64,000 nucleotides of DNA from Nematostella vectensis (GCF_932526225.1 NC_064038.1:14531647-14595646), one strand, 5' to 3'; counted from the stretch's first letter, positions 22,256 to 32,359 are shown. The notes: a model not told the origin generated them from the letters alone. Numbers and translations: made by a program.

Positions 22256-24463
22256 CTAATTGTTTCGTAGTAGGGCTTTGTTTCTGTGGCGGCACGAGGA
22301 CACAAGTTCATTGCGTTTATTTAGAGTTGATAGTTTGGGTTGGCAGATGATCGTCAGCTTTTCCTTGAGGCAGAGGTTGCAACGCTTAGTGGTACTGTTG
22401 TAGGCGGGGTGGGAAGAAAGAATGCGCCATGAAATAAAGTACTCAATCATGTTGTCCTTGAGAGTCCAGACGTGTTTGCTGAGTTCGGTGGAGTTTCTGT
22501 GTTTGGCGTGTCGGAATGATGCGGTGTGGTTTCTGTACCTGGTCTTGAAGCTGTTTTCAGTGAGCCCGACGTATGTTTCCGAGGTGTTGTTGTCTTTTCG
22601 AGTTACGGTAGCTTGGTAGATAACAGATGTCTGTAGGCAGTTTCCGTCTAGAGGGCAGGTGTCTTTCTGTCGGCAGTTGCATGTCTTGTTGTTGGTAGTG
22701 GTAGGGGCGGAGTTGGCGATCTCGGTGGCCGACGATGCGGTGATGATGCGCTTGTTGTGGTTGTCGATGATCTGTTTGGTGTTGTTCATGCAGCTGTAAC
22801 TGATTTTGATGGTGTTTCTGTTGAAGATTTTACGGAGGTGGTTGTCTTTCGGGAAGTGCTTGTCTATCAGGGTGAGGAATCTGTGGCCGATGTTGGTGCT
22901 GGTGTTCTTGCTGAAGGGCGGGTTGTACCATAGGATGTTGTTGCGTTTGCGGGTTTTTCGGTTGGTTACGGTGTTGGGATCGTAGCGTAGCGTGTAGTTG
23001 TATCCGCTATCGTCGAGTGCTTTCTGGTAAGGCGGCGCGGTCTGGTCAAAGGAGGCTTGGTCTGAAGATAGGGCAGATAGGCGTCTGTTGATACCAGCAG
23101 GGATGTTCTTGGTGATGGAGGGCGGGTGGTTGCTCTCACGGTGGACATATTGTAGCGAGGAGTTCGGCTTTGTATAAGGCTGGTGTGCATTACGTTTTAG
23201 GTCGAGGGTGACGTCTAGGAAATTGACAACTTGTTTGTTTGCCTCAATGGTGATTCGGAGTCCGTTGTTGTTGAAGATGCGGCATAGCTCCTTTTTTAGG
23301 TTTTCGGTGGCTCTGGGTGTGGCGTTGGTGATGGCTAGTCCGTCGTCGCGGTAGAGTCCTACGTTCATATTGAGGTCCTGAAGTTGGGAGAGAAGGAAGT
23401 TGCCTACAAGTTCACAGGTTTCTGCGCCATCGAAGCTCCCCATCGTAACATCAAATATCGTGTTGCTTTTCTTCTGCCAGGGTGTTTGGTTGTGGACCAG
23501 GAAGGAGCTCTTGGAGTGGGTTATGATCTCTTTTTCATCAAGGGTGATTTCGTCATAGTTGGAGGCGAAGTCGAGTGCTCTTGATAGTAGGTCTTGGCTG
23601 ATAGATGGGTAGAATTCTACAATGTCAAAACAGATGAAGTTGAGTTGGTGTTTGTTTTCGGCAGCCTTGAACCAGTCAATGACGGCTTTAGTGCTTTTCC
23701 ATTGGTTGAAGTTTCGTTTCTTTGCAATTACGCTATTGATACGGTCGAGGATCTTTTTGCTGATTTTTCCGATTTCGGGTTTCGTGGGGTTGATGAGTCT
23801 GCAGGTAGGTTTGTTAGCGAAGTTCGGCTTATGGTCTTTGAGAGTTATGAAGGCTTGCTTGTTGGCTGTGGTGTCCATTCTATCGTCTAAATCCAGTTTT
23901 GTAGCGATCTCTTTGTTTTTCTTGTGGACAGATTGCGTTGTTTCGGAGGGTGCTTTTTTGTAGGACTTGTTTATTTCTTTTTCTAGGAGATTCTTGTAGG
24001 TAGCTGGCTCTAGTTTGTAAAAGTTTGTGGTTTTATCTGCGGGGATCAGTAGTTTAGGTTCTTTTTTAATGTTGTCGGTGTCTTCTTTTAGCTTGCCCAG
24101 GAAAGGAGTGTTCAGGTTCTTGAATTTTACTGACTGGATCATTTTTAACATGTCTTCTTCGAACTCTTTCAGTTCTTCTACAGGAGGCGGATTTTTGGTT
24201 GAGCGGAATCCATAGGTTTCTTTGGAGGTCGAGGCGGTGTCTGTGTTTAGGAAGAAGTGTGCTTTCCAGCGCATTCGGCGTAAAAAGTGTTCGGTTTTTT
24301 CAATAAGGCGTTGGAGGTAATCACTGCGAGATGGTAGGGGAATATTCTTCGTTGAGTAGTTGATGTGGAATTTTTCCATAATGAGTAGCCTTAGAGTGCT
24401 CAACAAGAAAAACTTGGAGTCTGGATAAAATGATGGTTGAAGGCTTTCATAGAAAGTGCTCAA
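22256..24463 (-). CDS. PLE reverse transcriptase with C-terminal GIY-YIG endonuclease, intact
   Basis: This single uninterrupted frame of 735 codons is the only intact transposon ORF in the window. The listed start is a TTG; the first ATG is codon 29 (24379) and is the likelier start. The RT palm shows FDIVEFYPS at residues 279-287 (motif A), [13 protein letters not shown] around 342-354 (motif B), YRDD at 371-374 (catalytic motif C) and FLDVTLDL near 415. A Zn-binding cluster, CNCRQKDTCPLDGNC, lies at 595-609. The GIY-YIG nuclease follows: VIYQATV (614-620), YVGLTE (631-636), the catalytic-type Arg/His segment KTRYRNH (640-646) and the Glu in STELSKH (658-664). A final CNLC...C pair closes the protein. 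Together these make a canonical endonuclease-bearing PLE able to nick DNA and prime reverse transcription. Potentially active. Confidence 0.95.
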   Translation of the reverse strand: MSTFYESLQPSFYPDSKFFLLSTLRLLIMEKFHINYSTKNIPLPSRSDYLQRLIEKTEHFLRRMRWKAHFFLNTDTASTSKETYGFRSTKNPPPVEELKEFEEDMLKMIQSVKFKNLNTPFLGKLKEDTDNIKKEPKLLIPADKTTNFYKLEPATYKNLLEKEINKSYKKAPSETTQSVHKKNKEIATKLDLDDRMDTTANKQAFITLKDHKPNFANKPTCRLINPTKPEIGKISKKILDRINSVIAKKRNFNQWKSTKAVIDWFKAAENKHQLNFICFDIVEFYPSISQDLLSRALDFASNYDEITLDEKEIITHSKSSFLVHNQTPWQKKSNTIFDVTMGSFDGAETCELVGNFLLSQLQDLNMNVGLYRDDGLAITNATPRATENLKKELCRIFNNNGLRITIEANKQVVNFLDVTLDLKRNAHQPYTKPNSSLQYVHRESNHPPSITKNIPAGINRRLSALSSDQASFDQTAPPYQKALDDSGYNYTLRYDPNTVTNRKTRKRNNILWYNPPFSKNTSTNIGHRFLTLIDKHFPKDNHLRKIFNRNTIKISYSCMNNTKQIIDNHNKRIITASSATEIANSAPTTTNNKTCNCRQKDTCPLDGNCLQTSVIYQATVTRKDNNTSETYVGLTENSFKTRYRNHTASFRHAKHRNSTELSKHVWTLKDNMIEYFISWRILSSHPAYNSTTKRCNLCLKEKLTIICQPKLSTLNKRNELVSSCRHRNKALLRNN

Positions 24464-24522
24464 TACTCGAAAGTAGAGCGGTGTATAGTGTTGGTTTGAG
24501 AAAAATACAAACTACATAGGTT

Positions 24523-24563
24523 TCCCTACAGGTCTGTTTCGTGGTTGCCCACTCATCAGGGGA
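24523..24563 (-). ncRNA. Hammerhead ribozyme, 5' pLTR of PLE cluster 1
   Basis: It is identical in core to the copy at 22036-22076 and lies just upstream of the intact ORF, in sense orientation. Co-transcription across both copies would release a unit of about 2.49 kb carrying the ORF. Confidence 0.9.
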
Positions 24564-24742
24564 TTTAATGAGAATATTCCTACCATCGTATATATACTAT
24601 TAACATTGAAATTTACATAATAATAGACTGATAGTTTTAGCTAAGGCGGCAAGAGGAACAATAGCGAGTTACATAAATATGCAGGGCGGAACGTGTGAAA
24701 AATTGATAGCGCGAAAATTTAACGGTGACGGGATTAACAGTT

Positions 24743-25133
24743 CTAATTGTTTCGTAGTAGGGCTTTGTTTCTGTGGCGGCACGAGGACACGAGTTCATTG
24801 CGTTTATTTAGAGTTGATAGTTTGGGTTGGCAGATGATCGTCAGCTTTTCCTTGAGGCAGAGGTTGCAACGCTTAGTGGTACTGTTGTAGGCGGGGTGGG
24901 AAGAAAGAATGCGCCATGAAATAAAGTACTCAATCATGTTGTCCTTGAGAGTCCAGACGTGTTTGCTGAGTTCGGTGGAGTTTCTGTGTTTGGCGTGTCG
25001 GAATGATGCGGTGTGGTTTCTGTACCTGGTCTTGAAGCTGTTTTCAGTGAGCCCGACGTATGTTTCCGAGGTGTTGTTGTCTTTTCGAGTTACGGTAGCT
25101 TGGTAGATAACAGATGTCTGTAGGCAGTTTCCG
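24743..25133 (-). pseudogene. PLE ORF, C-terminal fragment (GIY-YIG part)
   Basis: This truncated copy encodes roughly the last 130 codons, from the Zn-cluster/GIY-YIG region to the stop. It joins at 25133 to the inverted fragment within the sequence 'gtttccgtaggcag'. It is nearly identical to the same segment of the intact ORF, so the tandem arrangement is young. Confidence 0.9.
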
Positions 25134-26598
25134 TAGGCAGAACCTGAACACTCCTTTCCTGGGCAAGCTAAAAGAAGACACCGACAACATTAAAAAAGAA
25201 CCTAAACTACTGATCCCCGCAGATAAAACCACAAACTTCTACAAACTAGAGCCAGCTACCTACAAGAATCTCCTAGAAAAAGAAATAAACAAGTCCTACA
25301 AAAAAGCACCCTCCGAAACAACGCAATCTGTCCACGAGAAAAACAAAGAGATCGCTACAAAACTGGATTTAGACGATAGAATGGACACCACAGCCAACAA
25401 GCAAGCATTTGATGTTACGATGGGGAGCTTCGATGGCGCAGAAACCTGTGAACTTGTAGGCAACTTCCTTCTCTCCCAACTTCAGGACCTCAATATGAAC
25501 GTAGGACTCTACCGCGACGACGGACTAGCCATCACCAACGCCACACCCAGAGCCACCGAAAACCTAAAAAAGGAGCTATGCCGCATCTTCAACAACAACG
25601 GACTCCGAATCACCATTGAGGCAAACAAACAAGTTGTCAATTTCCTAGACGTCACCCTCGACCTAAAACGTAATGCACACCAGCCTTATACAAAGCCGAA
25701 CTCCTCGCTACAATATGTCCACCGTGAGAGCAACCACCCGCCCTCCATCACCAAGAACATCCCTGCTGGTATCAACAGACGCCTATCTGCCCTATCTTCA
25801 GACCAAGCCTCCTTTGACCAGACCGCGCCGCCTTACCAGAAAGCACTCGACGATAGCGGATACAACTACACGCTACGCTACGATCCCAACACCGTAACCA
25901 ACCAAAAAACCCGCAAACGCAACAACATCCTATGGTACAACCCGCCCTTCAGCAAGAACACCAGCACCAACATCGGCCACAGATTCCTCACCCTGATAGA
26001 CAAGCACTTCCCGAAAGACAACCACCTCCGTAAAATCTTCAACAGAAACACCATCAAAATCAGTTACAGCTGCATGAACAACACCAAACAGATCATCGAC
26101 AACCACAACAAGCGCATCATCACCGCATCGTCGGCCACCGAGATCGCCAACTCCGCCCCTACCACTACCAACAACAAGACATGCAACTGCCGACAGAAAG
26201 ACACCTGCCCTCTAGACGGAAACTGCCTACAGACATCTGTTATCTACCAAGCTACCGTAACTCGAAAAGACAACAACACCTCGGAAACATACGTCGGGCT
26301 CACTGAAAACAGCTTCAAGACCAGGTACAGAAACCACACCGCATCATTCCGACACGCCAAACACAGAAACTCCACCGAACTCAGCAAACACGTCTGGACT
26401 CTCAAGGACAACATGATTGAGTACTTTATTTCATGGTCCATTCTTTCTTCCCACCCCGCCTACAACATTACCACTAAGCGTTGCAACCTCTGCCTCAAGG
26501 AAAAGCTGACGATCATCTGCCAACCCAAACTATCAACTCTAAATAAACGCAATGAACTCGTGTCCTCGTGCCGCCACAGAAACAAAGCCCAATTATAA
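25134..26598 (+). pseudogene. Inverted PLE copy with a 396-bp in-frame RT deletion
   Basis: The plus-strand frame corresponds to residues about 116 to 731 of the intact PLE protein. It lacks residues 206-337, joining NKQAF directly to DVTMGSFDG; motif A with its catalytic Asp is gone while YRDD and GIY-YIG remain. The deletion keeps the frame, so the ORF stays open for 494 codons including non-PLE leader residues before 25134. The C-terminus differs (AQL instead of ALLRNN) because homology ends in 'aacaaagccc' and unrelated sequence follows. Confidence 0.9.
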
Positions 26599-26614
26599 TT
26601 TTTATAATTGGGCA
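26587..26614. repeat. Perfect short hairpin at the PLE cluster 1 end
   Basis: GCCCAATTATAA and TTATAATTGGGC form an almost perfect palindrome with a tiny loop exactly where PLE homology stops. It may mark the target-site junction or a fill-in product. Confidence 0.8.
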
Positions 26615-26779
26615 CCAGCCGCATTAAGAAATAGCATAGCTAATCGAGCTTAAGCGGCTAGGTCAAGCGGAAAATTGCATGGGTAAACAACATGATACAT
26701 CAATATAATATCAATACAAACAGAAACGAAAAACAGACGACAATAGATGCACGCACAAGAACAAAACACGCACAAGCAA

Positions 26780-26936
26780 GGGGAGGTCGATTATAGGGAT
26801 CATTTATATATAGGAGAGAATCTTAAGTTTGTAAATTACAACAATAATAGAGTTAGCTTTTGTAACGATCTAAAAGAGAGCTGATCATTAGTGTCTTGAA
26901 ACTGGAGCGAGATTCAGATCTCGCTATATTTCGCTA

Positions 26937-26972
<36 letters not shown>

Positions 26973-27570
26973 GCTATATTTATATTAATATTAATATTAA
27001 TATTAACGACGATGACGACGACGATATTAATATTAATATTAATAATAACTTTAATATCAATAACATATCAAACTATTTATCGGTAATTTCCTTACTAGTT
27101 ACACTCGGGCTCTCTCATCAGAAAACATTTTGATCGAGCGTATAACGCGCAGTTATAGAAAAATCAAATCAGGATATCTCGATGGCATAGACTCAAACTA
27201 GAGGAATACTCTACCACCGATAACATGACAGATACCGGGATTCTTTTTCGCCATAAAATGTAGCTCTGCTAAGTGGGCTTCGGTTTCGCGGGGTCTGTTT
27301 GATGCGCTTTAATAGCAAGACCCTAAAACAACTACAGTGAGCTTGCTTCTGCGTACGTACGGCTATAACTATTCCAATATTCTTACGATTGCCAAGATCT
27401 TTACATCAAATTAAAGTCACATATAAGGGGGGGGGGGATCTTTTTCGTGGGGTCTGTTTGATGTGCTTGTTTATGGGTAAGCATAAATATAAACATGTCG
27501 TTGTTCTAGTTCTAGGATGGAAACGCAACCTACGTAATTTTCCAATATTTAGTCTAATACTAGTAGTGCA
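26780..27570. repeat. AT-microsatellites and low-complexity sequence
   Basis: A (TA)n tract at 26939-26968 is followed by TAATATT repeats and GACGAT units near 27003-27030, like the 21.2-21.6 kb region. A run of 10 G lies at 27428-27437. No gene is seen. Confidence 0.7.
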
Positions 27571-27916
27571 AAAGCAAGTACAAGAGATCACGATTGTTTG
27601 ATTTTCTTGCGCTTGTCTTGACCGATCTACACTTGTGCTTCGCTTACGTTTGTGGCAAAAGCAAGTACAAGAGATCACGATTGTTTGATTTTCTTGCGCT
27701 TGTCTTGACCGATCTACACTTGTGCTTCGCTTACGTTTGTGGCAAAAGCAAGTACAAGAGATCACGATTGTTTGATTTTCTTGCGCTTGTCTTGACCGAT
27801 CTACACTTGTGCTTCGCTTACGTTTGTGGCAAAAGCAAGTACAAGAGATCACGATTGTTTGATTTTCTTGCGCTTTTCTTGACCGATCTACACTTGTGCT
27901 GCGCTTACGTGTGTGC
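27569..27916. repeat. Four-copy 87-bp tandem repeat, open on both strands
   Basis: Four nearly identical 87-bp units (29 codons) begin with CAAAAGCAAGTACAAGAG. Because 87 is divisible by three and no unit holds a stop in two frames, a 188-codon minus ORF (27406-27972) and a 111-codon plus ORF run through the array. Neither resembles a known protein. The array lies just past the last visible exon of the lectin gene. Confidence 0.92.
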
Positions 27917-28009
27917 CTGCATCCTATAGGGAAAGCTAACCTTAAATTACTATTCATTTGTTCAACTCGCACAAACTAATAAACCCTTCAACACAAACTC
28001 CCACCTTAC

Positions 28010-28289
28010 CATATGTCTGCACGGTTACTCGGCAGAGAATCAGGGTAGCATTTGCACCATCTAACATAATCATGACGTTGCGGCCTCTGATTGGATAACA
28101 CCCAGCTTTGAGCCAATCAGTGATTCCATAAAGCATGACGTCACCACAGCGCTGAGTACGTGACCCTTGAATGACGAGGACTTCCATAGTTGAGGGTCCC
28201 ACCTTACAACAACTCTTGTTACTTGTTATCTCAACAGCAAAAACATACATCGAACTCAACAAGTCAACGCTCCACCAGGGGCTGGAAGC
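28010..28289 (-). CDS. Exon: F-type lectin-like domain, main part
   Basis: The acceptor TTTTCTTTTCCAG lies before it and the donor G/GTAAGG after it; the phase is 0 in and 1 out. The exon encodes SSPWWSVDLLSSMYVF and VEITSNKSCC, then GRNVMIML..ATLILCRVTVQ, matching the F-type lectin pattern PWW.VDL, VEIT...CC and GR.V...L.LCEV.V. The fucose-binding R-x-D of the family (normally in NRGDCC) is replaced by S-N-K-S-C-C, which creates an N-glycosylation sequon, so fucose binding is probably lost. If the donor is not used, the frame stops at a TGA at 27954-27956 after 18 more codons, so this could also be the terminal exon. Confidence 0.82.
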
Positions 28290-28489
28290 CTGGAAAAGAA
28301 AAGAGATGTCATGACCGAGAAGTGTAGAAGCCCGGTCGTAAGGCCTAACAGGATTGGCTGGATTAGCTTATTGTTCTATTGTATTCCCAATGTCGTTAAA
28401 TCTTCTGATAACTTCTACATGACCCTCATGACCACGCATTATCATACACACATGTTATGAGATTGATCATTGAGTACTCAAATTTGATA

Positions 28490-28775
28490 GTCACTACAAG
28501 TGTTGGTCACGTAACTTAGTCTCACAAGTATATCATGGTCACGTGACCATGATATTTGTGTGAGACTATGACTTTTGCGTGACTATTGCCTTTGCGTGAC
28601 CAAAGTGTTTGAGTGACTTTTTCTTGAGTATTGCTTTTGCGCGACTGGATATTCGCGTGTGAATTTGACTTTTACGTGATTATTGCCTTTGCATAACCAG
28701 GATATTCGCGTGACTACGACTATTGCGAGACTATTGCCTTTGCGTGACCAGGATATTCGGGTGACCATGACCTCT
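28490..28775. repeat. Minisatellite of 'attgcctttgcgtgacca' type units (intronic)
   Basis: Irregular 20-40-bp units (tattgccttTGCGTGACCaggatattcg...) recur about eight times in the intron between the two F-type lectin exons. A palindrome (ATCATGGTCACGTGACCATGAT) sits at 28532-28553. Confidence 0.75.
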
Positions 28776-28789
28776 GTCCTAGTTTATAC

Positions 28790-28896
28790 CTTCGTGTAGA
28801 AGCAGGTATTAGGGAAGCCGTCAACGGCGAATGATGATCTAGTGGAGTTGCTCTGTTCAGCGGAGCTGTTTGTTGGTTTCTTGGCAGCCATGTCCA
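28790..28896 (-). CDS. Exon: F-type lectin-like domain, N-terminal part
   Basis: This exon is 107 bases, phase 1 in and 0 out, with acceptor TTTGTGAAG and donor AAG/GTATAA. It encodes VDMAAKKPTNSSAEQSNSTR then FAVDGFPNTCFYTK, the family opening 'N.A..KP...SS...A..AVDG....C..T'. The phase and protein sequence fit the flanking exons exactly. The His that contacts fucose in this region of active family members appears to be Tyr (CFYTK). Confidence 0.78.
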
Positions 28897-29518
28897 CTTC
28901 ACAAATAGACAAAACCGTAAAATGAAACACTTTTACATTTACATGGCAAATAACAACGTGTGCTTGATATAAGTATAAAGAGCCAAATCAGGCAAGTAGC
29001 GAGGCGCAAACATATATATATGGAAAAAGCATAATATTTGAAAGACCTTCACTAAGAAATGACGGCTCCTATGCCCGCACTTGTTTGAAATTACGAGACC
29101 TGGGAACATTTTGCTTCAAAATCTTTCTAATCTCCATTTCCTATCTTTCCAGTTCTCAGAGAAGATTGAAAATTTAGTTCTTTTTGAACTATTCATGTAT
29201 TAAAAACACATCGAAATTTACCCAATCTGTTTCTTACAAAGTATCTAGCGGGAATAACGACCAAAGCCCCTAACGGCCCATTTTGATCCCTGACCTCGGC
29301 TTAATGCGCGTGTCGCCAAGAGTTGGGAGAAGATGTTCAATTTCTAGTGAATATAAGGTAAACGCAGCTGATTAGCTTTTCCGTCCGTGCTTCTTTACAT
29401 AATAGCCTGATCTGTGAAAACGCCCAATCAACATAGAACCCCGAACCCCCCTCCCCTATCCTTTCAGCCGCACTCCTCCGCCAATAGAACCATTTAAACC
29501 ACTAAAAACTCTGCTTAC

Positions 29519-29920
29519 CTGAATTCCGTTGACAGATGAAACCAGTCAGCAATGAGCACGCATGCAAAACAAGTCCCGGATGTACCTTCGTCAGGCCTGC
29601 GCATAATGGCTCGTCGCCAGTCTTCGGGTACCCACTTTTCCAAAGTCTACTCTGTACTGTTTTACCGTTTACCCACGTCAAGTTTTGTGTTACATTAGTC
29701 ACGGTGTTACGCATTCCTACATGGAATGGTGCCCGTGCAGCGATAGTTTCGAGGATCTTAGAGATGTCAGAGAGTGCTTTGCTGTCGCGTATTATCGCAA
29801 GATCGCCACCGATTCGCAGACATTCGACTCGAGCGCTAACCCAAGTTCTCTTGTCGTTCACGTAGAATCGGAGACAGCCCGAGGATCCCGAACTTATCCA
29901 TCCGGGAAAACATGTGTGAT
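29519..29920 (-). CDS. Exon: C-type lectin-like domain
   Basis: This symmetric phase 1-1 exon of 402 bases encodes a whole CTLD, with acceptor TTTGTAG and donor CAG/GTAAGC. The start HTCFPGW and GCLRFY gives the N-terminal Cys pair of long-form CTLDs. WVSARVECLRIGGDLAII is the helix 2 signature, followed by FHVGMRN and LTWVNGK. The last Cys set is PLCAGL, HACSL and GFICQR. The Ca-binding EPN/QPD and WND motifs are absent (GYPKTGDEPLC instead), so calcium-dependent sugar binding is unlikely. A one-domain symmetric exon is typical of shuffled extracellular modules. Confidence 0.88.
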
Positions 29921-30256
29921 CTACAAAACATTACAAACAGAAATATATTACATTTAAACTTACATTAAGCTCAAGCTATTTTTTTTTGGCCAAGTGTGCA
30001 GTTTGATAAAAAAACAAACAATGTATCTATTGCCACAAATCAAAGTTAGAAAACCACACAAGCCACACCAGCCTTAGAAGCGGATTCAGAATTTTACGAA
30101 GGAAGGGGGGGGGATTATAGGATTAGAGGGTCCGGACGCTGTCCCTCAACAAAGTATTCACGGGTAGCTGTGCAAATTCCATATTAACAGAAATAGGATT
30201 CGACAAGAGACTTTTCAGAAAACATCGCGTCAATAAGTGCGCGCGTGGCTTTGCCG

Positions 30257-30293
30257 GGGGGGGGGGGGGGGGGGGGGGGGGGGCTTCACTGGT
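30257..30293. repeat. Poly-G run of about 30 to 40 bases (intronic)
   Basis: It lies in the intron upstream of the CTLD exon. Similar G or C runs of 15-22 bases occur near 30560, 46975, 50865, 51097, 55027 and 55411. Confidence 0.95.
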
Positions 30294-30493
30294 AAAGTGA
30301 TACGTAATCTCGTCGGGAAATTCGAGAAAAAGATACAAGCACATAAAAAAAATTACTACCCTTAAAAATACCCGAGAATAATTATCGACTGTAAAATACC
30401 AAAACGCGGTTTCCAATTGTTTATCAAAGTCACGAAGGACAAACTGTCAAAATGCTTTGCTTAGAACTCGAAAGTATTAAATGATAACACTGA

Positions 30494-30801
30494 CAGGCCC
30501 GTACCCAGGGTTTTTCTTGGGAGGTGCGGAATTCGAAAAGGTGGACCTAATTTTTCCGGGGGGGGGGGGGGGGGGGGTTCTCTGATAAAAATCTGACCAC
30601 CACCGAAAGAACAAAAACACTCCACTCCATCTCCACGGGACGCTTATTGTCGGGATTGGCTACAAGCAAGAGTGATCTAGCTTGTGCTTTATAGTTTTGT
30701 CTACAAATAGCACGTCTATTATTAACCGAAAGTGGACCTTCGGCCGTTGTGTAGGGGGGGGTGCCTTCGCACCCCCTGCACCCCCCGTGGGTACGGGCCT
30801 G
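30494..30801. mobile_element. MITE with CAGGCCCGTACCCA inverted ends (intronic)
   Basis: CAGGCCCGTACCCA at the left is exactly complemented by TGGGTACGGGCCTG at the right. A poly-G run and the complement-like 'aaagtggacc' / 'aggtggacct' phrases lie inside. It has no coding capacity. The target duplication is unclear. Confidence 0.72.
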
Positions 30802-31010
30802 ACTAACTCGTAGCGCCTCTTTCTGCGAACCCTATAAATACAATTTCTAATAGAAAAGCCAAGCTTCTCATATATTCCGTAAAAATACCTGAGGCCAATT
30901 TTAACTCTTAAAGTTACGACGAGCATCCCTATGAGGTCGCCATGACATCAGGGTTGCCATCAGTCCATTACTATAATAAGCAAAAGCTTACCATCTATTG
31001 AACTACTTAC

Positions 31011-31373
31011 CCTCTATAACTTGGACATTTATGGATAGCACACGTGCCTCACTGCAACATCCTTCGTACTCTCCCCTCGCTAAAAAAATCTGCTGAGCTT
31101 TACCACTTCGTGTGACGGCAAAAACAGGTCTTGAGTGATTTAGAGATCCAGTATATTCGTAAAAGAAGTCCACAGGAACTCCGTCAATATTACTGAAGTC
31201 TGTCCGTAGAACATCGTATCCATTGCCATAATAAACATAAAACATTCGCTCATTCAGGTTGCCTGTGGTTCGACGAGCCAGGAACGAAAACTGGTAAAAC
31301 CAGTGATCTCTCTGAGGCTCGGTATTGATTCGGTAGATTCCGTTAGTCGAGTAAACGTGAAACAGTCTTGTAT
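31011..31373 (-). CDS. Exon: 121-residue extracellular module, unrecognised
   Basis: This symmetric phase 1-1 exon has acceptor TTTTCATACAG and donor GAGG/GTAAGT. It encodes TRLFHVYSTNGIYRIN, then HWFYQFSFLARRT, FYVYYGNGYDVLRTDFSNID, GVPVDFFYEY, RPVFAVTRSGKAQQIF, and ends CCSEARVLSINVQVIE. It is aromatic-rich and beta-strand-like with one CC pair. I cannot assign a family. Its length, symmetry and position between MAM and CTLD suggest a self-contained domain. Confidence 0.75.
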
Positions 31374-31834
31374 CTGTATGAAAAGCAAAGTATATAAAAA
31401 GTCCGGGCTTTTCTAACAGAGCATTGGAGATTGATCTTCACGCTCGTGGCTGCGAAAGAGCCTTGATCAAAGATAAATTATTCATTTTATTGTGCTACAT
31501 CATCAAAGTCGGGCATTTGCGGGTTTTATTTTCAGCAGCAACTAGTTGAGATCATGCGTAGCTGGCGGAATATCCTTTTACTGAAAGGCTGTTCAGGCGC
31601 AAGAGGGCCCCTGCCCAACTCCTTGGGCGCAACTGAATTTTAGACCCCGCACTGCGTGGCGAATAACTAGCCTGCTAAACAAATTAGCGCCGTCAAACGA
31701 ATAAACAGCTCCGAATCAAACGAGACCGCCAGTTACGTAGGCTAACAAGTAATTCCCATAAGAAGTGATCTTGTTGGATGGAATCTGAAGGGATGGAAAC
31801 TGGATGGATAGAATCTGAATGGATGGAATATGGA

Positions 31835-32211
31835 CAGGGGCTCATAAGTAGGGGCAATCAACTTCCCCACATTCTGGTACTATATAGGTGTCACGGCGTT
31901 TCCTAGGATCAGGCTACTTTTCGGTACTTTGACATTTGTTGCTCTATTTTTTATATGAATCCAACCCATCCTACGACTTTCAATTCTAGCTTGCAATTCT
32001 TTTGGTAAACAAACAAAACCGACGGATGATATGAAAAAATATTCTTTATAACTGCAATTTGCGCGTGAGGCCTCACGTCACTCGCGCGCGCGACCATCGT
32101 CAACGTAACTGATTGGCCCGTTCGTGCGCGCGCGTCTAAAAATAGCCTGATCCTCGGAAACGCCGTGACAATTATATAGTACAGATGATTGCCCCTACTT
32201 ATGAGCCCCTG
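31835..32211. mobile_element. hAT-like MITE, 377 bp, with 7-bp TSD (intronic)
   Basis: Terminal inverted repeats begin CAGGGGCTCATAAGTAGGGG and extend with mismatches for about 90 bp (both sides contain 'gcctgatcct(c/a)ggaaacgccgtgaca' type sequence). ATATGGA flanks both ends (31828-31834, 32212-32218). CAGGG termini and a 7-8-bp duplication suit the hAT superfamily. It interrupts a 'ggatggaat(ct/at)gaat' minisatellite present on both sides. Confidence 0.82.
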
Positions 32212-32359
32212 ATATGGATGGATGAAACCTAAAAAGATGGATTCCGAATGTATAGAATCTGGTTGGACGGAATACGGACTGGTAAAGTCAGAATGAATGG
32301 TATGTGAATGGAAAGAATCTCGATGCGAGGAATATGGATGGATGGAGTTTTTAGATTAC

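Larger units (their letters stand above)
22001..26590 (-). mobile_element. Penelope-like element cluster 1 (full copy plus inverted tail)
   Basis: In element orientation (minus strand) the order is: an inverted, internally deleted fragment (25134-26590, plus strand); a 5'-truncated C-terminal piece with 3' UTR and hammerhead (24480-25133); a full ORF (22256-24463); and a closing 3' UTR with hammerhead (22001-22255). The two hammerheads lie 2487 bp apart and bracket one complete ORF, so the direct repeats behave as pseudo-LTRs. The inverted 5' tail is a known hallmark of Penelope-like elements. The left end meets (TA)n. The right end (26590) meets a short AT palindrome. Confidence 0.93.

Noticed and set aside
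22422-24215. Several plus-strand ORFs opposite the PLE gene
   Set aside because: They are antisense shadows of the intact PLE frame and recur identically in other copies for that reason.
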